A stretch of 9,280 bases of DNA from Omnitrophica bacterium RIFCSPLOWO2_01_FULL_45_10b (lineage in GTDB: Bacteria > Omnitrophota > Omnitrophia > Omnitrophales > Danuiimicrobiaceae), in contig MHFM01000038.1 of assembly GCA_001804205.1 (NCBI GenBank), forward strand, positions 64,661 through 73,940, given 5' to 3'. Under the pieces are notes generated by a model. That model had not been told where the DNA came from. It searched no databases and was given only the letters and a program-made list of their open reading frames with translations. Of this stretch, positions 1 to 6,290 are shown piece by piece (within the stretch, counting starts at the first letter, position 1; every line of letters begins with the position of its first letter). The position numbers and the translations under genes are program-made.

Positions 1-38
1 TCGTTCAGACGTTCTTGTTTGTTACTTTTTGCTTTCAT
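1..38 (-). CDS. Start of an unidentified gene downstream of dut (truncated by window edge)
   Basis: An ATG at 38 follows the dut stop by 23 bases and is preceded by GGAAG (49-45) at a spacing of 6 bases, a reasonable ribosome binding site. The 12 visible codons read MKAKSNKQERLN, with no stop before the edge. The residues are basic and hydrophilic with no signal peptide. The segment is too short to assign a family. It probably continues the same operon. Confidence 0.45.
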   Translation of the reverse strand, partial: MKAKSNKQERLN

Positions 39-61
39 TTGGAGCTTCCGTGGCCTTTGAT

Positions 62-520
62 TTAATGGCCGGTATGCCCAAAACCGCCGGCATTTCTTAA
101 TGTAACGTCCAATTCGTCAACAATCTTGAAACGCGCTGTAACATATTGAGCTATAATCATTTGCGCAATTCTCATTCCGCGCTTAATAACAAACGGCTCC
201 TGCCCTAAATTAACGACAATCACTTGGATTTCTCCCCGATAATCCGAATCGATGGTGCCGGGTGAATTTAAAAGCCCAATCCCATGCTTTAAAGCAAGCC
301 CGCTTCGCGGACGGATTTGAGCTTCAAAGCCATGAGGCAAACCAATTGAAATTCCGGTTGGAATTAAAGCTCGTTCTCCGGGGCCAAGCTCAAGATCCCG
401 ATCAATGGCAGCCGCCAAATCCATACCGCTTGCCCCTTCGCTTGAATACGAAGGCAGCTCTAAATCCGCATGATGCGGAAGACGTTTCACCAGGATTTGA
501 ACGGTTTCAGACGTCATCAT
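62..520 (-). CDS. dut: Deoxyuridine 5'-triphosphate nucleotidohydrolase (dUTPase)
   Basis: Dut hydrolyses dUTP to dUMP and pyrophosphate, keeping uracil out of DNA and supplying dTMP synthesis. The 152-residue protein belongs to the homotrimeric all-beta family and shows the five motifs in order: I ASGMDLAAA (30-38, Asp34), II IRPRSGLALKHG (69-80), III NSPGTIDSDYRGEIQ (85-99, catalytic Asp91, Tyr94), IV RGMRIAQMI (114-122) and V RNAGGFGHTGH (142-152). Motif V has Asn143 where Gly is usual; its Arg and GGFG loop are kept. Two adjacent ATG codons (520 and 517) could start it, and no clear Shine-Dalgarno is present. The first lies two bases after the pnp stop, so coupling to pnp is likely. Confidence 0.98.
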   Translation of the reverse strand: MMTSETVQILVKRLPHHADLELPSYSSEGASGMDLAAAIDRDLELGPGERALIPTGISIGLPHGFEAQIRPRSGLALKHGIGLLNSPGTIDSDYRGEIQVIVVNLGQEPFVIKRGMRIAQMIIAQYVTARFKIVDELDVTLRNAGGFGHTGH

Positions 521-522
521 TC

Positions 523-2622
523 TTATTTTTGCTGAGCTTCTAATTCCTTCTGCGCTTGTTTTCGGCTCAGGCTGATTTTTCCTTGCTCATCAACAGAAAT
601 CACCTTGACGGGAAACACATCCCCGACCTTCACGTGATCTTCTACTTTTTTGACGAACCCGTCGGCCAATTCGGAAACATGAACGAGGCCGTCTGTCCCC
701 GGCAAAATTTCACAGAAAACACCGAAGGGCATAATTTTTCGGGCGCGTGCCTGATAAATTTTCCCAACCTGTGCTTCCTCCGCAATGGCGCTAATTTTTG
801 CAATGGCAATCGCAGATGCTTTTGCATCACTGGAAGCAACGATGACCCGGCCGTCATCTTCGATATCCACCGTGGCGCCGCTTTCTTCGATAATCCTTCG
901 GATATTTTTCCCGCCGGGGCCAATCAGCTCTCCGATTTTTTCAGGATTAATTCTAAGCGTCGTAATCCGCGGTGCATAGTTTGATAATTCTGTACGCGGT
1001 AATGAAATCGTTTTGAGCATAATGTCTAAAATTTTAAGGCGGGCTTCTTTCGCGTCCAGAAGCGCGGTGTTTAAAATTTCGGTGGTAACACCGGTAATTT
1101 TGATATCCATTTGAATGGCCGTAATTCCTTTTGCCGTGCCGGCCACCTTGAAATCCATATCTCCCAAATGGTCTTCAATACCAGCAATATCAGTGAGAAC
1201 CTTCCATTTTTTGTCTTCCTTCACAAGGCCCATGGCAATGCCGCTCACCGCTGCTTTAATCGGAACGCCCGCATCCATCAAAGCAAGGGAAGCACCGCAA
1301 ACGGTAGCCATCGAACTGGAACCGTTCGATTCTAAGATATCGGATACCACTCGAACCGCATAAGGAAACTCTTCTTCGCCGGGCATCACAGAACGAAGCG
1401 CACGTTCCGCCAAAGCGCCATGGCCAATTTCTCGGCGTCCGGGGCCACGATTCGGCTTCACTTCCCCTACGCTAAAAGGCGGAAAATTGTAATGCAGCAT
1501 GAACCGCTTTGTGCTTTCACCCTCCAAAGCATCAATAATCTGCTCATCGCGGCTTGTGCCCAAAGTGGTTACCGAAAGGCTTTGTGTTTCACCGCGCGTA
1601 AATAAAGCAGAACCGTGGGTTCGCGGCAGAAGCCCTACCTCACAAGTAACGGCTCGAATTTCTTTAAATCCGCGCGCATCAGGCCGTTCACCTTTATCTA
1701 AAATGAGAGCACGGACTTCCTCTTGTTCCATTTCATCAAAAACAGCTTTCACTTGCTTTTCATTAAAGTTTGGCTCGGCCGGGTCAAATAACGCAAGGAC
1801 TTCTTCGTAAAAGTCATCCCGCTTTGCGATTCGTTCTTCTTTTCTTTTTAATCTGAAAATAGAAATAAATTTGCCTTTTGTATGAGCCTCGATCCTTTTA
1901 CGTACGTCTCCGGGAATAAGTTTTGGTTCCGGTTTTTCTTTTTGCTTTCCGCATTTTTTAGCGAGTTCGCGCTGAATTTCAATCATGGGCTTTATTTGAT
2001 CGCGCGCAAATTGAATTGCCTCACTCATTAAATCTTCCGGCAATTCAGAAGCTCCGCCTTCAATCATCACAATATTTTCATCGGTGGCGGCCAAAACCAA
2101 ATCCAACGTGCTTTCTTGGAGCTGGGCATAAGTAGGATTGGCGATCCATTTGTCATCAACACGGCCAATCCGTACTGCCCCGATCGGAATTTCAAATGGG
2201 ATCTGAGAAATCATAAGTGCTGCGGAAGCGCCTACAATAGCCAAAAGATCGGGGTTGAATTCTCCGTCGATAGAAAGCACAGTCGACATCACCTGAACTT
2301 CATTATAATAATGCTCCGGAAAAAGAGGCCGAAGCGGCCGATCAATAAGGCGAGAAGTTAAAATTTCTTTTTCGGTAGGCCTGCCTTCGCGCTTGAAGAA
2401 TCCGCCCGGAATTTTCCCGGCGGCATACGTCTTTTCTCGATAGTCAACGGTTAGTGGAAAGAAATCTCGATCTTCTTTGAGCTCTTTTGCGGCGACGGCT
2501 GTTGTCAAAACAACCGTGCCCCCATATTGCACCATCACAGCCCCGTCTGCCTGCTTAGCCATACGGCCTGTTTCAATAATTAACTCCTGATTTCCAATTT
2601 TTGTACTAACTCGTGTCACCAT
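523..2622 (-). CDS. pnp: Polyribonucleotide nucleotidyltransferase (PNPase)
   Basis: PNPase is a trimeric 3'-5' phosphorolytic exoribonuclease central to mRNA decay. The 699-residue protein has the full layout: first RNase PH domain (about 3-145, with AAGKIPGGFFKREGRP and SRLIDRPLRPLFP), an all-helical linker (about 240-305), second RNase PH domain (about 311-540), KH (about 553-612, with IGPGGKNIRRI) and S1 (about 618-687, with MPFGVFCEILPGTDGLVHVSEL). The catalytic region EDHLGDMDFKVAG gives D484, D490 and K492, matching D486, D492 and K494 of E. coli. The conserved SSSMATVCGASLALMDAGVP segment of the second PH core is intact. The N-terminal MVTRVSTKIG fits the family start. The gene follows rpsO, as in most bacteria, and its stop is two bases before dut. 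Nothing indicates loss of activity. Confidence 0.99.
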   Translation of the reverse strand: MVTRVSTKIGNQELIIETGRMAKQADGAVMVQYGGTVVLTTAVAAKELKEDRDFFPLTVDYREKTYAAGKIPGGFFKREGRPTEKEILTSRLIDRPLRPLFPEHYYNEVQVMSTVLSIDGEFNPDLLAIVGASAALMISQIPFEIPIGAVRIGRVDDKWIANPTYAQLQESTLDLVLAATDENIVMIEGGASELPEDLMSEAIQFARDQIKPMIEIQRELAKKCGKQKEKPEPKLIPGDVRKRIEAHTKGKFISIFRLKRKEERIAKRDDFYEEVLALFDPAEPNFNEKQVKAVFDEMEQEEVRALILDKGERPDARGFKEIRAVTCEVGLLPRTHGSALFTRGETQSLSVTTLGTSRDEQIIDALEGESTKRFMLHYNFPPFSVGEVKPNRGPGRREIGHGALAERALRSVMPGEEEFPYAVRVVSDILESNGSSSMATVCGASLALMDAGVPIKAAVSGIAMGLVKEDKKWKVLTDIAGIEDHLGDMDFKVAGTAKGITAIQMDIKITGVTTEILNTALLDAKEARLKILDIMLKTISLPRTELSNYAPRITTLRINPEKIGELIGPGGKNIRRIIEESGATVDIEDDGRVIVASSDAKASAIAIAKISAIAEEAQVGKIYQARARKIMPFGVFCEILPGTDGLVHVSELADGFVKKVEDHVKVGDVFPVKVISVDEQGKISLSRKQAQKELEAQQK

Positions 2623-2667
2623 AATTTCTTTCCGTTCCCTTTCTGTCTTTTCCTCTTATCTTCTAGG
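2623..2667 (-). other. rpsO-pnp intergenic leader, purine-rich
   Basis: This 45-base spacer is the largest gap between genes in the window. From 2657 to 2625 it reads as 33 bases with 31 purines, two C and no T on the coding strand. It contains GAGG (2655-2652), AGGGA (2640-2636) and GGA (2633-2631); the last lies 8 bases from the pnp ATG and is the likely ribosome binding site. I see no inverted repeat, so no intrinsic terminator and no RNase III-type hairpin such as that upstream of E. coli pnp. Confidence 0.7.
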
Positions 2668-2937
2668 TTATTTTCTCAAATCCAACTGTCCAATAAGCTT
2701 CTTATACCGCTCTGAATCTTCGCTTTCTAAATAAGCAAGCAAACTCTTTCGTTTTTCTACCATTCGAATAAGGCCGCGGCGTGAATGGTTGTCCTTTTTA
2801 TGGGTTTTGAAATGTTTGGTCAATTCGTTGATCCGACCGGTCAAAAGCGCAACTTGCACTTCGCAAGAGCCGGTATCGGTTTTCCCGCGTTGATGTTGTT
2901 TAATCGTAGCTGTTTTCTTTTCTTTGCTAATGGCCAT
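2668..2937 (-). CDS. rpsO: 30S ribosomal protein S15
   Basis: S15 binds 16S rRNA at the central-domain three-way junction and is a primary assembly protein. The 89-residue length is the family standard. Visible signatures are the N-terminal helix MAISKEKKTATIKQHQ, the loop TDTGSCEVQVALLTGRI (20-35; Cys25 where Pro is most common) and the RNA-contacting segment HKKDNHSRRGLIRMVEKRKSLLAYL (46-70). The C-terminus YKKLIGQLDLRK is typical. The gene starts 12 bases after ribF and is followed 45 bases later by pnp, the classical rpsO-pnp pair. In several bacteria S15 represses its own mRNA through a leader structure. Here the gap is too short for a separate leader, so any such element would have to lie in the ribF 3' end and early rpsO; none was recognised by eye. 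Confidence 0.98.
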   Translation of the reverse strand: MAISKEKKTATIKQHQRGKTDTGSCEVQVALLTGRINELTKHFKTHKKDNHSRRGLIRMVEKRKSLLAYLESEDSERYKKLIGQLDLRK

Positions 2938-2940
2938 GCT

Positions 2941-2946
2941 TCCTCC
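2941..2946 (-). promoter_or_regulatory. Strong Shine-Dalgarno sequence of rpsO
   Basis: GGAGGA lies 3 bases before the rpsO ATG at 2937. It fills half of the 12-base gap after the ribF stop. It is the only full-consensus ribosome binding site at any start in this window, which fits the high demand for S15. Confidence 0.85.
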
Positions 2947-2949
2947 GTG

Positions 2950-3942
2950 TTAAACTTGCTTCACAAACCATTGCTGACCTGCTTCGATATCTTGCTTAAT
3001 CTGGTTCTTGAGTGCTTCTTCATTTGAAAAAGCTTTCTCAGAACGCAAGCGTTCGCAAATCGTTACTTCAATGGTTTTCCCCATTAAATTTTCATTAAAA
3101 TCCAAAAGATGCACTTCCGCAACGGGTTTTGACGCGGCTCCAAATGTTGGCCGCCTGCCGTAATTAAGCAATGCTTTTAAATGGTCTTCCACGACATCGT
3201 CCTGAAGTTCCGCCCAGCCTTGTTTTGCTGGAGTGAATGAACAACTCAAAACACGCACCCATACCGCATAGACACCTTCGGGCGGCATCACTTCACTATG
3301 CAAATCCAAATTCGCTGTCGGAAAACCAAGCATTTTTCCGCGGCCGCTTCCAGAAATGACCGTCCCGAAAAGCGAATAGGGACGGCCCAAAAGAGCAGCT
3401 GCTTCGCTTAATTTCCCATCATGGACCAAAGAGCGAATCGCACTGCTTGAAACGACACGGCCTTCAACTTCAAAAGGCGGTGCTTCCAAAAAACCGAAGC
3501 CGTATCGCTCGGCAAACTGTTTCATCAAACGGCTGTCGCCCGCGCGATTGTGGCCAAAGCGAGCGTTGAAGCCCAAACAAATTTCCCGCGCACCCAGCTG
3601 TTCCACAAAAATTTCGCGAATAAACTCTTCCGGACTTTTCTGAGAAAGCGCGAGCGTAAAATCAATCAAAAAGCAAAGGTCAACTTCAGCTTCTTTTAAC
3701 AGAAAAAGTTTATGAACAAGCGATGTTAAAATCGGCGGATCTTCTTTATGATGCAAAATCCGCTGCGGATGCTCTTTAAACGTAAACACCGCGCTTCTGC
3801 CGCCTATTTTACTCGCACGTTCACGAAGCGTGCTAATAATTTTCAAATGGCCGAGATGGACCCCGTCAAAATTTCCGAGTGCCACCACCAAATTAGGGTA
3901 TTCTTTTTTCTGAAACCCTTTGAGATCGGTGATGATTTTCAT
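2950..3942 (-). CDS. ribF: Bifunctional riboflavin kinase / FMN adenylyltransferase (FAD synthetase)
   Basis: RibF phosphorylates riboflavin to FMN and adenylates FMN to FAD. The 330-residue protein has the N-terminal nucleotidyltransferase domain with LGNFDGVHLGH (22-32), TFKEHP (54-59), LGFNARFGHNRAGD (123-136) and SSSAIRSLVHDG (165-176). The C-terminal flavokinase domain has GSGRGKMLGFPTANL (198-212), PPEGVYAVWV (220-229), LNYGRRPTFG (259-268) and EVHLLDFNENLMG (276-288). Between GVYAVWV and the NYGRRPTF motif about 27 residues are seen where family members usually have about 10, including an acidic ELQDDVVED stretch; this explains the slightly long protein. The ATG shares one base with the truB stop (TAATG), indicating coupled translation. 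Placement between truB and rpsO is the common bacterial arrangement. Confidence 0.97.
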   Translation of the reverse strand: MKIITDLKGFQKKEYPNLVVALGNFDGVHLGHLKIISTLRERASKIGGRSAVFTFKEHPQRILHHKEDPPILTSLVHKLFLLKEAEVDLCFLIDFTLALSQKSPEEFIREIFVEQLGAREICLGFNARFGHNRAGDSRLMKQFAERYGFGFLEAPPFEVEGRVVSSSAIRSLVHDGKLSEAAALLGRPYSLFGTVISGSGRGKMLGFPTANLDLHSEVMPPEGVYAVWVRVLSCSFTPAKQGWAELQDDVVEDHLKALLNYGRRPTFGAASKPVAEVHLLDFNENLMGKTIEVTICERLRSEKAFSNEEALKNQIKQDIEAGQQWFVKQV

Positions 3943-4649
3943 TAATCAACGGATACTGGAACCTGACCCTTGACAAAATGAATCAGTTTTTCCCGATCTA
4001 TTTTTTTCAACTGATCAATCGTGATCGCATCATCCAGCGTAAACGAGCCACTTCGGACCCGCCTCAGCTGTGATAAAGCGGCAAATGAACCCAAAACTTC
4101 CCCCATATCATTGACGAGAGTCCGTAAATAAGTCCCTTTTGAAACATGCGCAAAGAAACGTATGAGCGGCAAATGAACTTCCTCAATACGAAATTCGTGC
4201 ACGGTGACGCTTCGCTTTGGCCGCTCCACCGTTTTTCCGGCACGCGCCAAACGATACAACCGAACTCCGTTGTGCTTCAGAGCTGAAACCATTGGGGGCA
4301 ATTGCTGTAGAACACCGGTAAATTTCTGCGCCGTCGCACGAACCTCTGCTTCCGTAAGATGCTGCCAATCCCCCCGATTCAATACGGTGCCTGAAATATC
4401 GTGGGTATCCGTTTGAATTCCCAGCTGAATGCTTCCGAAATATTCCTTATCGCAAGAAGAAAGCTCTTGCGATCGTTTCGTCGCTTGGCCAAGCAACACA
4501 ACCAAAACGCCTGTTGCAAGCGGATCTAAAGTCCCCGCATGCCCCACCTTTGGAATGCGGAAACGGCTTCGAATAAAAGCGCATACATCGTGCGATGTCC
4601 AACCTTCCGCTTTGTCGACAACTAAAATACCGTTGGTTACTTGAGCCAT
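3942..4649 (-). CDS. truB: tRNA pseudouridine(55) synthase TruB, short form
   Basis: TruB isomerises uridine 55 in the T-loop of tRNAs to pseudouridine. The 235-residue protein carries the catalytic motif GHAGTLDPLATGVL with Asp42, the conserved KEYFGSIQLG (Tyr70), the PPMVSALKHNGVRLYRLAR segment (118-136) and the KGTYLRTLVNDMG motif with Arg176. E. coli and B. subtilis TruB run to about 310 residues and end in a PUA domain. This one stops about 35 residues after SQLRRVRSG, so the PUA domain is absent. The start is 11 bases after the nrnA stop, with only a T-rich stretch and no Shine-Dalgarno, so coupling is likely. The stop overlaps the ribF start as TAATG. Confidence 0.97.
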   Translation of the reverse strand: MAQVTNGILVVDKAEGWTSHDVCAFIRSRFRIPKVGHAGTLDPLATGVLVVLLGQATKRSQELSSCDKEYFGSIQLGIQTDTHDISGTVLNRGDWQHLTEAEVRATAQKFTGVLQQLPPMVSALKHNGVRLYRLARAGKTVERPKRSVTVHEFRIEEVHLPLIRFFAHVSKGTYLRTLVNDMGEVLGSFAALSQLRRVRSGSFTLDDAITIDQLKKIDREKLIHFVKGQVPVSVD

Positions 4650-4660
4650 GCCAAGAAAAA

Positions 4661-5692
4661 TTAACGTTTTTGATTCTGTTTGACGATCGCGATTTTAATT
4701 TGATCTAAAATCTTTTTCGTAGCATCTTCCAGAGTGCCGGCAATGGTGCAACCTGCCGCTTTCTTATGCCCGCCGCCTCCAAATTGTGCTGCCACCTTCG
4801 CCACATCATAATTACCCTTAGAACGAAAAGAAACTCGAACATTACCATTCATTTCACTCATGAAAAAAGAGAATTGCACTTCTTTAATATATTTAAGGAA
4901 ATCGATAAATCCTTCCGTGTCTTCATAAGTTCCGCCGGTTTGTTTCAAGTCGTTTCGGGTAACCGCAACCCAGGCGATGGTTCCATCTTGGCTTCTTTGA
5001 ACCTTTCCCAAAAGAAGACTATAGAGCTGGATTTTTTCGAGCGAATAAGTCGAATACAGCGCGTCGTTAATTTCTTCTATATCGATTCCCGTCTCAATTA
5101 AATGAGAGGCAACCTGATGAGACTTTACCGTCGTGTTGCTGTATTTAAAGGATCCCGTATCGGTGCTAATTGAGACATAAAGGGCGGTCGCTTCCTCTTG
5201 ATTGATGTTCAGCTTAAACCATTTGAACAAATCAAAAACAATTTCACCGCACGCAGACGCGGTGGGATGAATGTAGTTATGGTGCCCAAATTTCACATTG
5301 CTAATATGATGATCGATATTAAAAATTTGAGTCTCAGGCCTCAACAAATCCCGCACATGGCCAATTCGCTCGAGCGTAGGGCAATCCGCAACAACGAGCG
5401 CATCAAATTTTCGGCCGGGCGGCACGTCTTTGGCTTGATTCCATCGTTTATGCGGAAGGCAGAACAACCGGTCTGGAAACGGATCTTCGCAGGCAATCAA
5501 AGTTTTTTTGCCCAACCGCCTCAGAAGCGACTCAATGGCCAGAACAGAACCTACCGCATCCCCTTCCGGATTAACATGGGAAGCGAGTAAGAAATTATCT
5601 TTCTTCTTCAACGCACGACAGAATGCCGCAAGCGACTCACCCATATGCTTTAATTGCTTATTCTTTTTCGTGAATTTTTCTAATAATTCCAT
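4661..5692 (-). CDS. nrnA: DHH/DHHA1 phosphoesterase, NrnA-like (nanoRNase / pAp phosphatase)
   Basis: This is a cytoplasmic DHH-superfamily phosphoesterase of the NrnA type, which degrades 2-5 nt RNAs from the 3' end and/or dephosphorylates pAp. It has 343 residues from the ATG at 5692. The DHH domain shows motif I SHVNPEGDAVGS (38-49), motif II VADCP (D103), motif III NIDHH (125-129) and motif IV STDTGSFKYS (D178). The C-terminal DHHA1 domain ends in QFGGGGHKKAAGC (303-315), the substrate-binding glycine loop. Motif I has Glu at position 43 where Asp is usual. The start is uncertain: ATG 5692 has AAGGGA 9 bases upstream but overlaps rbfA by 35 bases, while ATG 5644 (M17) leaves a 13-base gap, lacks a Shine-Dalgarno and gives the typical distance to motif I. 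The family is sure; the exact substrate cannot be read from sequence. Confidence 0.92.
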   Translation of the reverse strand: MELLEKFTKKNKQLKHMGESLAAFCRALKKKDNFLLASHVNPEGDAVGSVLAIESLLRRLGKKTLIACEDPFPDRLFCLPHKRWNQAKDVPPGRKFDALVVADCPTLERIGHVRDLLRPETQIFNIDHHISNVKFGHHNYIHPTASACGEIVFDLFKWFKLNINQEEATALYVSISTDTGSFKYSNTTVKSHQVASHLIETGIDIEEINDALYSTYSLEKIQLYSLLLGKVQRSQDGTIAWVAVTRNDLKQTGGTYEDTEGFIDFLKYIKEVQFSFFMSEMNGNVRVSFRSKGNYDVAKVAAQFGGGGHKKAAGCTIAGTLEDATKKILDQIKIAIVKQNQKR

Positions 5693-6005
5693 CTATTTTG
5701 ATCCCTTCTTCAAGTGAAGAATCTAGAATAAAGGAAAGATGAGGCGTAAAACGTAAATTTAAAGTTTTGGCCAAGTCGCGCTGCAAAAAACCGCGGGCTT
5801 GCTGCAAGCCTTTTGCAGTCTCTTCCCTTTTTTCTTCTTCTCCCAAAACACTGTAAAAGACCTGGGCGTATTTAAGATCATCGCTCACTTCTACTTGAGT
5901 AATGGTAACAAATCCAATGCGCGGATCTCTTACCTCTTGTGCTAACATGGATCCCAATTCGTGTTTAATTAAAGCAGCAACACGTTCTGCGCGTTTCCCT
6001 TGCAT
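5658..6005 (-). CDS. rbfA: Ribosome-binding factor A (RbfA)
   Basis: RbfA is a KH-fold 30S maturation factor that assists 16S rRNA 5'-end processing and is needed for growth in the cold. From the ATG at 6005 the protein has 115 residues, typical of the family. It begins MQGKRAERVA and shows the core EVRDPRIGFVTITQVEVSDD followed by YAQVFYSVLG, with RFTPHLSFILD near the C-terminus. An in-frame TTG at 6011 would add two residues and overlap the ylxP stop. GGAG (6020-6017) sits 5 bases from the TTG and 11 from the ATG, so the start is not settled; ATG is preferred by codon and by family N-termini. The 3' end overlaps the longer form of the downstream nrnA-like gene by 35 bases. Confidence 0.96.
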   Translation of the reverse strand: MQGKRAERVAALIKHELGSMLAQEVRDPRIGFVTITQVEVSDDLKYAQVFYSVLGEEEKREETAKGLQQARGFLQRDLAKTLNLRFTPHLSFILDSSLEEGIKIDGIIRKIHEKE

Positions 6006-6007
6006 GA

Positions 6008-6289
6008 TCAAAAAAACTCCATATGCTCTTTTGTGATTTCAACTTCTCGTTCGGCACGTACAAAATCAAGAACAAAATCTAAAATTTGATTCACGTGTTT
6101 TGTTTCATTCCCAACTGCCGCAATGCCTAATACACTGCTTTGCCATAGGTCCATTCCATCGATTTCGGCAACCGCAACATTAAATTTCTTTCTCAGCCGG
6201 TTCGTTAAACTTTGAAGCACGGAGCGCTTTTCTTTAAGCGACTGCGGCTCGGGAAAATACAGTTCCAATTGGAGCGTTCCAATGATCAC
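6008..6289 (-). CDS. ylxP: DUF503 / YlxP family small protein
   Basis: This 93-residue protein belongs to the DUF503 (YlxP) family, commonly encoded between infB and rbfA. The signature SLKEKRSVLQSLTNRLRKKF (residues 17-36), then NVAVAEIDGMDLWQ and SVLGIAAVGN, is clearly visible. Its biochemical role is not established. The constant position beside rbfA suggests a link to ribosome maturation, but that is inference. The start must be GTG at 6289: the ATG formed on the infB stop (TAATG, 6291-6289) runs straight into TGA. GTG lies one base after the infB stop with no visible Shine-Dalgarno, so translational coupling is likely. The stop TGA (6010-6008) lies at the rbfA start region. Confidence 0.93.
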   Translation of the reverse strand: MIIGTLQLELYFPEPQSLKEKRSVLQSLTNRLRKKFNVAVAEIDGMDLWQSSVLGIAAVGNETKHVNQILDFVLDFVRAEREVEITKEHMEFF

Positions 6290-6290
6290 A

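Noticed and set aside
262..543. Plus-strand open frame of 93 codons over dut
   Set aside because: It is antisense to the dUTPase motifs and crosses the dut-pnp junction, with no recognisable family features.
556..984. Plus-strand open frame of 142 codons
   Set aside because: It lies wholly antisense to the KH/S1 region of pnp, which is highly conserved in its own frame. The translation is low in family-like features, so it is a shadow.
2623..2667. Terminator or RNase III hairpin between rpsO and pnp
   Set aside because: The coding-strand sequence is almost all purine and has no inverted repeat or T-run, so it cannot form such a structure alone.
2938..3010. S15 autoregulatory RNA element upstream of rpsO
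   Set aside because: Only 12 bases separate ribF and rpsO, and no clear stem or pseudoknot pairing was visible in the ribF 3' end by eye.
5198..5590. Plus-strand open frame of 130 codons
   Set aside because: It is antisense to the DHH domain of the nrnA-like gene, whose motifs are intact. It has no recognisable domain.
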